64,000 bases of DNA from Anthoceros angustus (GCA_010909165.1 VJWM01000044.1:992001-1056000); one strand, 5' to 3'. Counted from the first letter of the stretch, positions 14,101-27,910 are shown. The notes: a model not told the origin generated them from the letters alone. Numbers and translations are program-made.

Positions 14101-17099
14101 ATATGAAATGCTCCGTCTAGGTACACGAACGGCAATGACCGCGCCCACAAAAATTGTGTTGATCCAACTCCGGGAGGATGCTCAATGTCCCAACCGCCGA
14201 CAAACGAGCCTCACCGCATGTTCCAATGCCGCCGGGTCTGGCCCACAGCACATGTGACGCCGGTCCCATTCCGCCCAACCGCCTCACCACTAGCTTCCAA
14301 CTCCACTTCTCCGATTGCGTAACATCCATCGCTATCATCCCTCCACTGCGACCATAGGGTGCCATCCAACCCGCTTCCTCCACTTTCGAACGACGGTGAT
14401 TGCCGAAAAAGGCCCTTCGCCACAAAACTCCCACAGTAAGCCTCCATTGACTTCTCACAGAGCATGGTCACACCGCTCCTATCTCGATGGTCGCACGCAG
14501 ATTGCAATCGGCTCTTCGAATTGCATCCACAACGGCACCAACGTGCCATGCCGGCGCTGCCCAAAGATTCCGTGCCATGCATGACACCGCCACCGAGGCA
14601 CCTTCGCCCACCTCCAACCTGACCTCAATGGTCACCGCCCTCTCCACACAAAATGAAATCTTTGTGCATTGGACAATGCCGAACCTCCAATACCATGAGT
14701 ACCCATTTCCGACCAGATCGTGCCACACATTTCGCCTCCCCGCCATGGCTCGCATGCGGAGTCGGAGTGGATTTGCCGGGACTCCCACTCCCACACCGGC
14801 TCCACGCCCGAGCTTCCGCGAGCCACCGCCGCCCACGCCTCCGCGCCCCCGCCGTCCGCGCATGCGCCGATCGTCGTCGCATTGAGCCTTCCGGCGAGGA
14901 AGGCGGCGGCGCCTCGGGACGGCCACAACAAAACCGCCGCCCGATGACCACTCGCCACCGAACCTCCGGCCGCCGCAACATCGCCGCGCCGCCGGCCGAT
15001 CATGCCGCCCGCCGCCTTCCTCCACTTCGCCGACCGCGCTGCTCCGCCCGGCGCCGACCATCCACCGCCGCCTCGATCGCCCCCGCGCAGGACGACGCTG
15101 GCCCACGCCCACGCCTCGTGGCCGCAAACTCGAATGGATCATACCCACCACACAAGAGTTGTGAGGCTCAGACGCCGACCGCAAAGCTTACATTTCTGAC
15201 CGGAGGCCACATAGCCCCGCTGCACCGCCGCCAGGGCGGGCGAGTCAGACGCCTTCGAAAGCATTCAAGCATGGCCGTGGCAATGGAGACCGCCACTGTG
15301 CAATCCACCGCAATCAATAGCGAGGTTTGAGAATTCATGGCGACCCACGCAGATGCCAGATCGCGCACACGGGCCGAGCACCTGCCTCCACTTGTAGGTG
15401 CACCTCCACGAGATCGACGCCGAAACGCCTCCCAAGGTGGGTGCGCCAAGCTGATCCCGCCACCGCGCCGCAGCCACTCCACCTTCCGCTCGGACGATCA
15501 CGGGTTGTCCATGGCCTCTCCCACTCCTCTCCTCCGCTGCCGCCATGGCTCCTTCCTTCGGCCGCCGCCTCCCTCCTCCTCCATCGCCTCCCGCTTCAAC
15601 GCACCATCATGGCGGTGCATTGAATGTGCACGGAATCATAGGTATACTTGTACCCGGATCGGAGATCCCCACGCGCCCGCCTTTACGCCGCCTCCATTCG
15701 CATCCGCATCCGTCCGCAGCGCCGCAGGCGCGATGTTCCGCCACCGCACCTTCCGCCGCGCGTGTGCGATGCCATGTGTGCCACATGCGATTCTCGCCAC
15801 ACCGTGCATTTTCAGCAAACATTGAATGTGCAATCGCGCACGCATCGCACACCTTACAACGATCCGCAACTTAGCGGCGCTGCACCCATCGACGTGACCG
15901 CAGCCATCTGCAGCCCGCTCGAACCCTTACCGCTGTTGGCCGCTCACCATCGCCCGTGCTCCGCACCATCACGCCATTCCCAACCGCAACCAAGATTACA
16001 ATTTTGTGCCTTCACGGCACTTGGTCGCCCACCGCACTCGTGATCCTCGCCAAGTACTCAACATGGTTCTCCGTCACGGTTGATATCCCGGAACAACGCC
16101 CTGCCTTCTCATTCCATTCCATTTCTCCATACCGCACGAAATCAACCAATTCATAATACCTCATAGGCCACCTCTCCACGGTCGGGCACTCGCGTGCACT
16201 GGAAAACCAAATCCTAAGGTCGTCAGCTCGCAGCCTTTCCGGTACCTCTTCCATCCCGACGGCCCAACCGAACACTTGGTGCATGAAAATGTGGCACTCC
16301 ACCAGGCACTCGCAGTAATTTGTCCACCGCCACTCCATCCGGCCGCCCTCACGGCAGTGTGACGGCAAGTTTCTCCGGATAGCCCTCTATGCGCACACGG
16401 CTTTGATGGTCCTCCACAAATGCCAAGAACTGGACACCCCGAGTTGATGGGAACCATAGGCCACGCAGAATGTACTCGCGAGCTTTGCATCTCCCATTCC
16501 TCCCCGCCGCCTTCCACGCGCCCGCACAAGGCCGCGTTTCGCCACAGACGCAAACATGCGCATCCGCACCGTGATTTGCGCGTCATCTCATGGCTCCAGC
16601 CTACCATCACCGCCACCTTCCACTCTTCAAGCGCAACCGCCAGCCAGGGAACACACCAACCCACTGGGCCGCCGCCTCATCGCGATCTTGTGTTCCTCAT
16701 CCTCCACGCACGGCGTCGGGCGCGCCACCCTTCCACCCACGCCACGGCCGCGCCTTCCTTGCACGTACGCGCACCGCTTCCTTCCACCACCGCAACCGCC
16801 CCTTCCCATCGCCTTCTCCGACTTCATCACGAGCAAGACGATCCGGGTGCACCGCCGGCCCAAACCCCGACACTGCCGCGCACCCACTTCCCACTAACCT
16901 CCCTTTGGTGGCGTGCGCAGTAGCGCAAACCCCACGTCGCACACAACCTCCTTTTCATTTCAACCAATCCATCTTCTCAGTTTGATCGCACATACCCACC
17001 CATTTTCATTTCCCTAATGGCATGCACTCAATGCATGGTTCGATCAACATTTCACCTAGATGTGTCACCCAATCCATCTATAGCATGAGCATGTACACA

Positions 17100-17665
17100 C
17101 ATATATGGTCATAACATGAAACCAAACACATAACCTGGAAAAGGTCCACATGGCATGCACATGGTATGTATGCATGATGCATGGTTGCAATCGATGCACG
17201 TGAACATGTCACCTAGATGCCATCAGCGCAATCCATCTATCTCGCATCGGATGTATGGCATACACATATATAGGTCATCGATCTACATAGAAAAACCTAA
17301 ACACCATAACCCAAGGAAAAGGTCCACACATGCATGGCATGTGCATGATGCATGTAATCGGATGCACGTGAACATGTCTACCTTCATGCGCAATCCATCT
17401 ATCTCGCATCGTGATGTCTATATGCACCAAGATATGACATAGGTCATCGATCTACATAGAAAAACCTAAACACCATAACCCAAGGAAAAGGTCCATGACA
17501 TGCATGGTATGCATGATGTATTGCAATCGGATGCAACATGTCTACCTAGATGTCGTGTCAGCGCAATCCATCTATCTGCATCATGTTATATGCACGCATA
17601 TGACACATATATAGGTCATCGATCTACATAGAAAAACCTAAACACCATAACCCAAGGAAAAGCAC
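17100..17665 (+). repeat. Satellite-like tandem repeat, about 170-bp period
   Basis: The phrase AGGTCATCGATCTACATAG starts at 17272, 17441 and 17613 (spacings 169 and 172), with a diverged copy near 17107. Each unit also carries CACCATAACCCAAGGAAAAG and several GCATG/CATGC words. About 3.5 copies are present. The period is in the range of plant centromeric or subtelomeric satellites, but the array is short. Confidence 0.8.
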
Positions 17666-18470
17666 GTTGTACATACATATCATTTGTTCAAGGCCAAGGA
17701 CAAGTATGATAATAAATAAACCCAAAGTTTCGACATTCGGGGTGTGAGGTGCACGTGATTCAACCTGCTTCCTTGCTTCGACACGCTACCAGAAACATGT
17801 CTATATATGTGGCTTCCTTCCCAATCATAATTCGATTGTAAGTTTGTTTGCATGGAACGGATCCATACTCGGCCTCAGAGGTTCAGGGCAGACAAGGTCT
17901 TTCTCTCTTATGTCTTGTGGGATCCGCATTTTCCGGGAGCCTCGGTCCAACCCTTGCTGTGACGTGTTTCCTTGGTCTTCGACTTTAGCGAACATTGTTG
18001 TCATACCACTTGCCATATGCCATGTGATCCTGAGGGTGCATGTGATGAGGGTGCATTGAATGTATGGCATGCACATGGTGTGTATGCATGAAGTATGGTT
18101 GGCATGTTGTGTATGTGAACATGCCTAGGTAGATGTTGTGTCATGCCACATGAATCCATGTGCATCGTGATGCATGTGACGCAGTACCATAAGATATATA
18201 GGGTTGCGAACACATATACGTAATACATGAACAACATAACCCAATGAAAAGGGCGAGTACGTGCATCGCATACATATCATTTGTTCAAGGCCAAGGACAA
18301 GTAGGTTTTAAATAGACCTATAGTGCCTACCAAGTGAGAGGCACGTGATTAACTGCTTCCTTGGTCCATACTGTAATAAACATGTCTATATATGTGGCTA
18401 CCCTACCATTCATTCGATTGTAGAAGTTATGCATGGAAAGGCATCCATACTGGCCATGCACCGGCTTCTT
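17660..18470 (+). repeat. Two diverged copies of a higher-order unit, about 590 bp apart
   Basis: A block with CATTTGTTCAAGGCCAAGGA, then a GCACGTGATT element, then AACATGTCTATATATGTGGC and a TTCGATTGTA element occurs at about 17668-17850 and again at about 18266-18430. The stretch between holds another diverged copy of the satellite (GCATGCACATGG, CATAACCCAATGAAAAG). The blocks therefore form a larger repeat unit containing the 170-bp satellite. Confidence 0.7.
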
Positions 18471-18599
18471 TCTCTTGACCTTTGGGATCTAGTGGGAGCG
18501 TTAGGCAACCAACTTGATGTGGCCACTGGTCAAATGCATTGTGCTTGTTTTGGTCTTGGACACACAAGGGACCATTGTTCATGTGTTCATATAATCTAA

Positions 18600-21500
18600 T
18601 ATGCACCTCCTTCATTATTGTCATTGTCATTCGAGGAGGGAGCTGAGGCGTGCCCCGCAACGTCATCCTCGTCAACCGCAAGTGCATTGTGTTCTATGGC
18701 GTCGTCATCGCTGTCATGCACATTCAACCTCCCCTGCACATTCAACTGCAATTGCCTTTTTTTCGCATGCTATGCATTTCACCAATGTAAGGTATCAGAG
18801 GCAAATGAATTTGCGTTAGGCATTGTTGGTCTGTGGCATTTTTGGTTTGTTGGGTGGGGTGGGTCCGGGTTGGGCGGTGGGCTGGTGGGTTGGGCGGGGT
18901 TGAGCCGGGGCCGTGGTGGGGCCGGCTGCCGGTGGGGCATGCGGGCTCACCGGCCGGCTCCCGGGTGCGGCGGATGGCGCGTGGCCTGACGGCTGTCCGT
19001 GGAGCGGGCCGTAAGGCGGGAGGACCGGTCACCGGGATGGGGATGTGGGAGTGACCAGACAAATCTCCGAGCCATGAGGCCGGGAAGGGCCAAGGGCAAC
19101 CATGCCATCGAAAAATGTGAAGTGATGGCGGCTGCGGCCAATATGGGCCATGCTCCGATTTCATGGCAAGCAATATGGGATGGACTTCATGAGCCGGACC
19201 GCACATGGCGCACTCACGAAATACCTTATAAATGCATAGTGTCGACGCGCATGCCCGCAACAGGCGACATCGGATGAGAAGGGCATTTGAATAAGCCGGG
19301 GCACAATGAATTGCTTCCAACGCCGTATTGGTGTGCGGTCCGGACACAATGCTCGAGGGCGCAGTTGATACCGCATCATTTGCTTCGCGCCCACTATGTT
19401 CGCGGACCATATCGGACCCATGTTATGACGCATACGGCAGATCTTCGCATGTGACGCGAAGGAACCATGGACCCTCCGCCACCAGACATGTTTGGCTACG
19501 CCAAGTCAAACGCCGACCCACTACGTCATGTCCTCCGCAACAACCAGCGGAAGTGGTGCGGAGCGCAACGCGATGAGGGTGTGTGGTCCGCAGATGCATC
19601 GCACTATGGCGCGCGCGGCGCAACTTGTGGAGAGTATTGTACCGCATAGCTGCAACGGCAAGCGTTATCGGAGCCAAAACTTCGCCGCAATCGCGCCGCC
19701 CCTCGTAACTCAACGATGTACCGCACATGCCGCGTCAAGATTATGGATACGGAGGATTATGGACAATGATTTCAGCTTTCGGCTGCAACACCCTTGAACA
19801 CCGCCACGCAATGCTTGTGACATCACCGCCATCGATCTCGCACATGCGCGTGTCGTCCCCACAACCGAGGCGCCCGCACACACTACCGGGCCGGGCGGTG
19901 GACATAAGGTATCGTGCACCGGATCTTGCACAGGCTCCATGGCGTCTAGCTAAGACAACGTGAGCATTGCACATCACAACCCGCCGGCAGCGAGGGAAGA
20001 AATTGTGGGCAATACGCTTCTGCACGCACGCAAAGGAGAAGACGATCCGGATGGAGGCGGATGGAGGCGGCCGTCGCTGCCCCTCACGGATGGAGGCGGC
20101 CGTGCGCTGCCGCCATCGTGCGCCGCCCGGAGCGGGCGGCAATTGCGCACCGCGGGCGTGGCGCGCGCCACGCCCAAGATCGGGCGGACGCACCGCTGGC
20201 CCAAGCCGCCATCGCCGGAGCGGAGGTTCAACGTGGTCGCCCCAGCGGCCCTTCCACATATGGCGGAGAATGGGTGGGAGGATCATCCGCCACGCCACAT
20301 TGGTGGGAGGAGGGAGACGCGCGAGGAGAGCCGAGGCCGCCCGCGCCGTTGGGACAATCCCATTCACGTGAATCACGGGCGTGGGGTATAGGCGGAAGAA
20401 GCAAAAGAGTGGGAGCACCGCCGATGGGAGGCGTTGGCACAAAGCCGCTCGGATACAAGTACCGCCGGACAAGGCTTTCCCAAGGTCGACTTGGGAGATG
20501 GAGAAGGGCGTTGTCTTCGTGTCCGCTTCGACACGCAGTGGAGCTAACGGCCTCGCATGCGGCGACAATGGAACGCCCGTCAAGGAACTGTTGCATTGTG
20601 CGAGGCTCTATTCGACAAGCTCGCCACCGGGGCCGGTGGTCCGTGATCCGGCAAGCACACACAAGTCCGGTGTATCGACATTCTCGCCCAATTTCTGAAG
20701 ACAAATACACAGGGCCGACGATGCAAATGCCGATATCCGGGACGTGGACGGCAATTTACACCTGGCGGAGGTTAGGGGAGCGAGCGGGCGCCGAGGTGTA
20801 CTGGGTTCCGGAGGAGGAAGAAGTGGATGTCACCAGGGATGGAGAGCGGGGCGGTGGCGTGGGTCGTGGTCGGCTGGAGGAAGAGTTCAACGCTGCCGAT
20901 CGGCCCCATCCCCGACCTTGGAGGCACTCACAAGATCCCACCCGCCGCGACGGGACATGTGGGAGGACGACAATTTCCTCTCCTCAAGGCCAGCGCGGTA
21001 GAGCCTGCGCCTGGAGGCGGGCGCACGAAGTCCCCGGCGACGGCGCGGGCACGCCGTTGATGGAGGCCGCGCAGGAGCGGAAGAGGCTCGCATGGCAACG
21101 GACCTTCTTAGTTGTGGAAGAGCTCCGCACACACCACCGCAGTGGAAGGGGGGCGCGGCTGCGCGAATCCGGGCGCCATCCAGAGGAGCTTCTTTCTTCA
21201 AATTTTGGGTCACTTGCGGAGAAGGTGAAAATGGCGATTGAAAGATGCGGGGCGCGGTGCTTGCAAGGCTGCAACATCTCGTGGACACGCGCAAACTCAC
21301 GGAAGGGCTCGCTCGCATCCGATGGTCCAAGGCATGGACGGCTGGAAATGTTCGACATCGCCACCATCCAGGGGTTCTTCGCGACGCAGGCCTCCACCGC
21401 CGGCTGGCGCCTTCTCGAGGACATGGACGACACCTGACCTTCGCCATGACGGCGGAAGAGTTGCGATAACGCGAATAGCACCAACTTGAGGTTCGCGATG

Positions 21501-23940
21501 GATGAGGACGAGATGCTCCGATCGACCGCAGCCCACCGCAGGGTCGCCTGCAGAGGTACCGAGAAGGCGGAGAAAGAACGGCCAGACGCGGCTTATGGCA
21601 TTCCGAGCGGCGAGGAGCGACGACGCACGCGATGCAGTTTGCTGACCGAGAAGGCTCAGATGCCGTCCGAACGAGCAGAGCGATTGAGGACATCCTAACC
21701 TCCGTGTGAGTGCAAGATGCCATGCAATGGGTGCGATGGGGTTCGCAACGCCACGGCATTGGTGATTGCTGAGGCGGGCATGGAGTGCCAACAACCTGAC
21801 AATTTCGACCGGGGAGGGGGGACCTTTCCACCGCTTAGAGTGCGATCGCACTGCACGGGACGGATGTAGTCCACGAGGTTGGAACAGGGACGGTGCCTAC
21901 GAGAGCATCGCCGAGGCTCGAAGTACTCGAGTCGCCACATTTGTGGACGGCGTGTTCAACGAACGCAACGCGGTGCTACACATTACCACATCGCCCATGT
22001 GAGTGCATCCGACCCGCAGCATGGTAAGATATATGCCAATTGATGCAAATGTGCGGTGTGACGACGGCAGATGCCTCCGGCAGTGCCATGTTCTTCGCCA
22101 CCGCTCTACATGCCGGCAAATGGCATTGAGGTGAGTCGTCCCATGACATTTGCCACACTCGCGCACGCACTAGGGCCAGGACAAGGCAAGGAGGAAGGAT
22201 GCGTACGAGAGGACGTTGAAGAGGGCTTTTAAGATATGTTGACAAGCACCCATGCTCATGGCCATCCTCCAAGAATCGAAACGGGCCCCGATAAGAGGAG
22301 CAGTGCGATTTCATCGGCCGCTGGTCCGATGGCGATGTGCTCCCCGGATTTTTCAAGCATGTGGCATGAAGCCCTCGTGATGTCCCGGGGCGCAGTGGCG
22401 CGCGATTCAAGAAGGTGCAGACCAGCTTTTATTCACCGGTGCCCGCACGCTGTGGGTGGGAGAGGGTTCATGTGGTGCACACCGGACAAGAGGGCCATGT
22501 TGGAGTGTCTAGGGAGTGCACGTTTGAGAGTGTCACTAAGTTCTTCACCGCCACGCATGGATGCAGGCGACGTTCTCGAGTGAGTGAGATTCGAGCTTGC
22601 CGCAGCTTGAGAGAAATGTTCGTGAAATCGCGAGAGATGTCATTCGGCGATAGAGCGCACTGCTCACCTTCATCACCGATGAGTTTACTTCTCAAGCCAA
22701 TGGTGGTCAAGTGTTCCTCCGGGCATTTGGGCGCCCCGAGGACGTGCTCGCCTCCTCCGGCGTCTCAAGCTCGGATGGCCACGCTGATGAAGCCATCCGC
22801 ATGAACTCCGTATGGGAACGCTGGGCCGGCCTGAGTCGGACCTCGCTTCATTAGAGACGCAAGTGGTTTTGGTTGTGTTTGTCCCGGCCCCGCACAAGAG
22901 GGCACTAATGTGAAGAGACTTTGAGCCGTCCGCACTCACTTGGTTTGATGGCGGACACGGAAAGAGCACTGTGAGAAGACGCCGCCTCGACGTGAATTGC
23001 TTTCCACCAATTGAGAATGGATGTAAACAAGGCGCAATAATACAAAACCGTAGGGGGCGGTGGCATTTGCGCGGCCAGTCGAATGGCGCGGAACCAAGTG
23101 CACCCGCCGAGGTTCCAATCGGCCGCGGCCCGCCGACAATCACATTGGGGAAATGGAAAGAGGTGCAGCGGAGGTTTTGAGGCGGAAGGTCTTCCATGGG
23201 AGCGTGCACCGGTCGCATGGCGCATCGCGAGGGGTGGTGCATCACCGCCGAGCAAGGTTGTTGTCATGCGACAATCCGAGGTGGACAGCTCAAAGTTCTT
23301 CAGACATCGCGGAGCGACGTCAGAAGAAGACAATGCAGAAGTGTGCGACGTGGAAGTGCGGTGCCCGAAGTGTGCCTCGATGAGACGAGGTTTGGGCCAT
23401 CGCATTCCGTGCCGCCGAGGTGCCGGGCATGACGCCGAGGAGTTTGACCGCGTGTGAAGACGGGGATGCGCGCAGGCTGCGGATGCGGAGGGAAGGCGCT
23501 TTGGTGCATCATCGATGGTGAGCCCACTGCACGCCGCACACCATCCGGCTGCTGTGCCAAGGTGCCTTATGCGCGTGGGAGGAAGGTCCTTCAATGCGCA
23601 GTGGAGGGGCGGGCGACGACCGGGAGTAGAGGCGCAGGAATGGCCTCCAAAGGAGGTGCATTTCGATTGCGCCGCAATCACCGGAGGCATAGCGTGAACT
23701 TGCTGGGTGGCGATGGCGATGCGCTCATAATAGCAATGGCGATCGCGAGTGGAAGAGTGGTTGTGGAATGGCGGTAGCAAAGGGCACTTTTACTCCTCCA
23801 TAAGTTTGGTGTTTCGCAAACCAAGGAGCCGCAGTTGATTTGTAATCGGTCCAAAGCCTAATGACGAATTTGCTCGTCGTGGTCGGGGTCCAAAGCACAA
23901 CGGTGTTTCGTTTTCATGTCAGATTATGTGAACTAGTCCT
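18600..23940. other. G-rich inner segment of the island
   Basis: This runs from the end of the left satellite block to the start of the inverted block. The + strand is rich in GATGG and GGCGG. A sequence like the plant initiator-tRNA primer-binding site, GGTATCAGAG, lies at 18791-18800. Downstream frames show no gag, protease, reverse transcriptase, RNase H or integrase motif that I recognise. Confidence 0.4.
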
Positions 23941-23989
23941 CGATCCAATGACGAAAACAACATCGCTTGTTTTTCGCTATTCGCCTTAG

Positions 23990-25660
23990 GCCGAGGACTA
24001 GTTCATGACATGATTTTTTCTCGTTGACGCCCAAAGGCCAAGGACTAAAATGTACTCGGATTGACGAATGGTCCGAATGTAAGGTCCGATTCAAGTGTAG
24101 GAAGAAAATCCATTTCCCAACTACACGGTACTTGCCTATCCCGCCTCGCGCTATATATATACGAAGACAAGGCCTTCGGACCATCCCCACTGGCCATGAA
24201 AGGGAAAATACTCATTGGCCTTTGGAGCTTACATTGGCAATGAAGGGAACAAAACTCCTTGGCCTTTGCACCAATATGTCAATCAATGAATGGAAGAAGA
24301 CCTTGGCCTTTGACCAAACCGAGAATCACCAAATGAAACGAAGTATTTACATACCGCTTAGCTGTGAGCATTGCGCATAGGTGCGCCCATTGACAAGACA
24401 ACAACCGACGCCCCACTAGACAATGGTTCCCAAAGGTGAGAAGAGGGAAAAGAGAAAAGAAGGGACGAAGTATGGCTGCCTATCCTTTATGACAAACATG
24501 TACAATCAAGAATCATAGGTTGGGTAGCCCACATATATAGGCAAAACCACCGGGACTCTCGATGAAGCACCACCGCACTGATGGTACTGATCTATTTAGA
24601 GTCCTACTTCTCCTTGGCCTTTGAACAAATGATATTTATGCGCTTAACAACCTACTAGCCCTTTTCCTTGGTTTATGATTTTCAGGTATTTTCTATATAG
24701 GTGCGTGACCTATATATGTGTCGAGTATCGTGCCTTACAAACATCGCGATGCACATAGGTTGATTGTGCCATGACACAAAGATCTAGGTAGACATGTTCA
24801 CATACACCACATGACGTGGTCCAAAGGCCAAGGACGTTTCTTCCTATATAGGTAGGGCAGGATAGGCAAGTAGTGTAGTTGGTAGTCCATGGTTGGGTAG
24901 CCCACATATAGGCAAAAACCGGAACTGCTGATGGAGTGCCACCACACCGATGGTAGGGCTTAGGTATATTTGTAATCCCACTTGTCCTTGGCCTTCGAAC
25001 AATTGATATTCATACAAGAACGATCGCCTTTTCCTTGGGTTATGGTGTTTACGTAGTTTGAATATAGATACCGACCTATATATGTGTCATAGTACCGAAC
25101 ATGCATCACGATGCACATAGATGGAAAAGGTGCCCATGATGAGCATCTAGGTATACATGTTCATGATACTTCACATGTCAACCATCCATCCTACATGCAT
25201 GCATACCATGTGCTTTCCATGTGCACATTTTCCTTGGGTTTTGATTTTAGGTCTTTGTATATAGATTCGCTGACGATGTATGTGTGAGTACCGTCGAACA
25301 TATATCACGATGCACATGCACATGGTATGTATGCATGATGCCCGGTTGACAGTGATGCATGTGACCATGTTCACGTAGATGCCGTGGTCGGCACCTTTTC
25401 CTTGGGTTTTGATTTTTATGTCTTCTCTATATACTCGCACGTGACCTTTATATGTGTCATGGTACCCTTCCTGACATGCATGACGGTGCACATACATGGA
25501 TTGTGCCATGGCACAGCATCTAGGTACAAATGTGCCATCATCCATACATACCATGTGGATGCCATCCATAGGCAATGCACATGTGACATTGGTGCAAATG
25601 CGAAGGACTTTTCTTCCTATTTATAGGCATGCAAGGCAGGGAAAGGCAAGTACCGTGTAG
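23990..25660 (-). repeat. Inverted copies of the satellite family
   Basis: TTTTCCTTGGGTTATGGTGT near 25030 is the reverse complement of the phrase found four times in the left block. CCTTGGCCTTTGAACAAATG near 24610 is the inverse of the left CATTTGTTCAAGGCCAAGG element. A local direct repeat of about 365 bp (GGGTAGCCCACATATA at 24531 and 24896) and at least seven CCTTGGCCTTTG-like words in either orientation (24031, 24205, 24248, 24301, 24608, 24824, 24988) are present. This block faces the left block across 5.4 kb of G-rich DNA. Confidence 0.75.
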
Positions 25661-25899
25661 ATGCCATGGATAGATGGCAGGAACACATCGGAAAAGGCGG
25701 AAGTGGTAGGTTGACTAGCGGTCAACGATCGTCCGGACTAAGCAAGTAAGTACGCTTAGAAGGTTGGAACCGCACCGCAATCGAAAGCAAGCGGCAACGC
25801 AGAGCTGCCGCTGTGGTGTTGAAATCGAATAGTCAGAGAATGCAGCTGGAAGCCAAAAACAGCTACCGGTGGCAACGGCGATGCATTGCCAAATGCCAC

Positions 25900-27910
25900 C
25901 GAAAGTATGCAACAGAGCTTTTCATTAAAGTGTTGGGGCAGCTCACCAAGAACTCCAAGTGCCACTTTTCAAAGTGGAAGCTCACGAGCATAGGCGCTGG
26001 GCGGGGCGGCGGCGAGGTGGAAGACATGGAGCTGACACACCCATGCCTGCGCCGGACGGAGGAGGGAGGCGACCGGAAGGCATGGCGGCATCAGGAGCAC
26101 CGCCGGCGACGATGAGTGGCCGGCGCAACATGCGGCGGCATCGCTCGCCCGGCCAGGCAGCTGCCAGAGCAGCGGGGTGGGGAGGGCCAAATACCGAGGG
26201 GCTGCAGTAATGCTTGAAGACAGGGCCCCAGGACGAGCATGCAGCAGCGGAGGGCTCGGCCGGGTCTGCCGGGAGGGCATCCCGATGTGCCTTGGTGGAG
26301 CCCTCCGCAGCCTGTATGCACCTGGGGCGCCCCAACAAGCGGCCCGGAGGTGTCGCTTTGCAGCCCACAAAGGGTCAGGCAGCGATGGGTCGCCGCTGCA
26401 CCCGCCCAAACCGGAGGGCGTGAGGGCGATTGCATGCAGCCCAAGTCCCGGACCGCATGAGGGGTTGAAGGCGACACCGAGCGCGGCAGCAGCCGGGTTG
26501 TTACGGCTGCAGCAGCGCGGGAGGATGACGCGGCGCTGCGGCAGCGACGCCGCCCGTAGGGAAGGTGATCGGCCGACCGCAGCCACCAATGGCCGCAGTG
26601 AGGGTGGCTCGCCGCATGCGCCAGCGGTGGGGATCGGCCGCAGGTCCGAGGGCCGCAGCAGGCCGCAGCCGACATTCGCTTTGCCCCACCAACGCAAGGC
26701 GGCTCAAGGATCGAACCCATGTGGTTGCCAAGGCGAGGTGCAAACACAGAGGCGCATGCCGGTGAGGCATCCCTGCGCCTCTCGTGGACGTGTGGCGAGG
26801 GGCGAGGAGGTGGGGAGGCGTGAGGATGGTGGGGCCCCAGCCGGGAAGGCGTGGGCGCAGAGTGAGGAGAACGAAACCGAGGAGGGAGAGAGGAGGCGCC
26901 ACGGACGACGGCGAGACGGACCGGGTTGCGAACGGCGAGGGAGCCACCGGACAACAATCGAAGACTATGGTAAGTGAACACACAATCCGCCGGATCGCAA
27001 TGTGTTTGACAATGCCGGTGGGTTGTTGCCTCGAATGTAAGGTTGCAAGTGGTGAACTTTGCCATGCCCGGTACTCATATGTCCGCGAGCGGCGTGTGTG
27101 GAGAGTGGACGAGACCAGCCCTATGGTCATCACGACGAAAACGGAACTTCGCTCAGATCCGCTATACGGACGTGAGCCGCCAAGATCGAACGAGACCGGC
27201 GGCCGTCATGGAGCGAGGACAAAGGCCGAGAGAGAGCCGAGCTCATCGCTGAGCTCGAGGCGCGCGGCACCGGAAGAGGGTGCACCAGGGGCACCTAGCA
27301 GGGCGGGCCAGGCCAAGATGCAAGGCGAGAGGCGATAACCCGCGCCGAGAGGCGTGAATGGGGCACCGGAGGGGCCACCAAGGCCGCAACAAGGTGGGGC
27401 ATCCACCAATGGAGCTGGTAGCAATGGTAAGTCCAATGCAACAGTAATCGACGCCGCCATGACCCTCCTTCTTGAAGTGGAGAAGGTGCGCAACCTCGAG
27501 GGTCCACCGCACCGACATGGAGGGAGTGATGGACTCACGCATCGCCGACAACGCAGCCAGGGAATAAAGATCGCGGCCGCGTTCATGGAATACATGAACG
27601 CAAAGAATGGCCGCATCCTCCATGCCATCGGGCCAATGTGCAAGTGCGGTGGTGCCTCCTCTCGCAATCGCCCCACCACGCCTCGGGTCCCCTTCCCATT
27701 GGTGCCGGGATGCCTCCCCAACCTCACAGGATGCTGGTGCACTGCCCGCCATGGCATATGCCCGCACCTCCCAGTGAGGATATTCGCCTCCAAGAAAAGG
27801 GGGCGAACAAGTCCGCTGAGGAGGAGCCAAGTTCGGAGCACAAGAGGATGGAGGGGCCGCCGAGGCTCTTCCGCGACCGATCGCGGGCGAGGGAGGTGTT
27901 TTTTTGTTAG
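25900..27910. other. G-rich right segment of the island
   Basis: This is about 2 kb with the same purine-rich, CG-rich style as the inner segment. Several overlapping frames of 200-320 codons exist on both strands, which is expected for GC-rich DNA with few stop codons. None has recognisable domains. Confidence 0.4.

Noticed and set aside
14468-15184. 238-codon frame on the minus strand, Gly/Arg-rich
   Set aside because: Low-complexity Gly/Arg translation of C-rich DNA; no motif.
20061-21437. 458-codon open frame on the + strand in the island
   Set aside because: The composition follows the local G-rich bias, several overlapping frames are equally long on the other strand, and no domain is recognisable.
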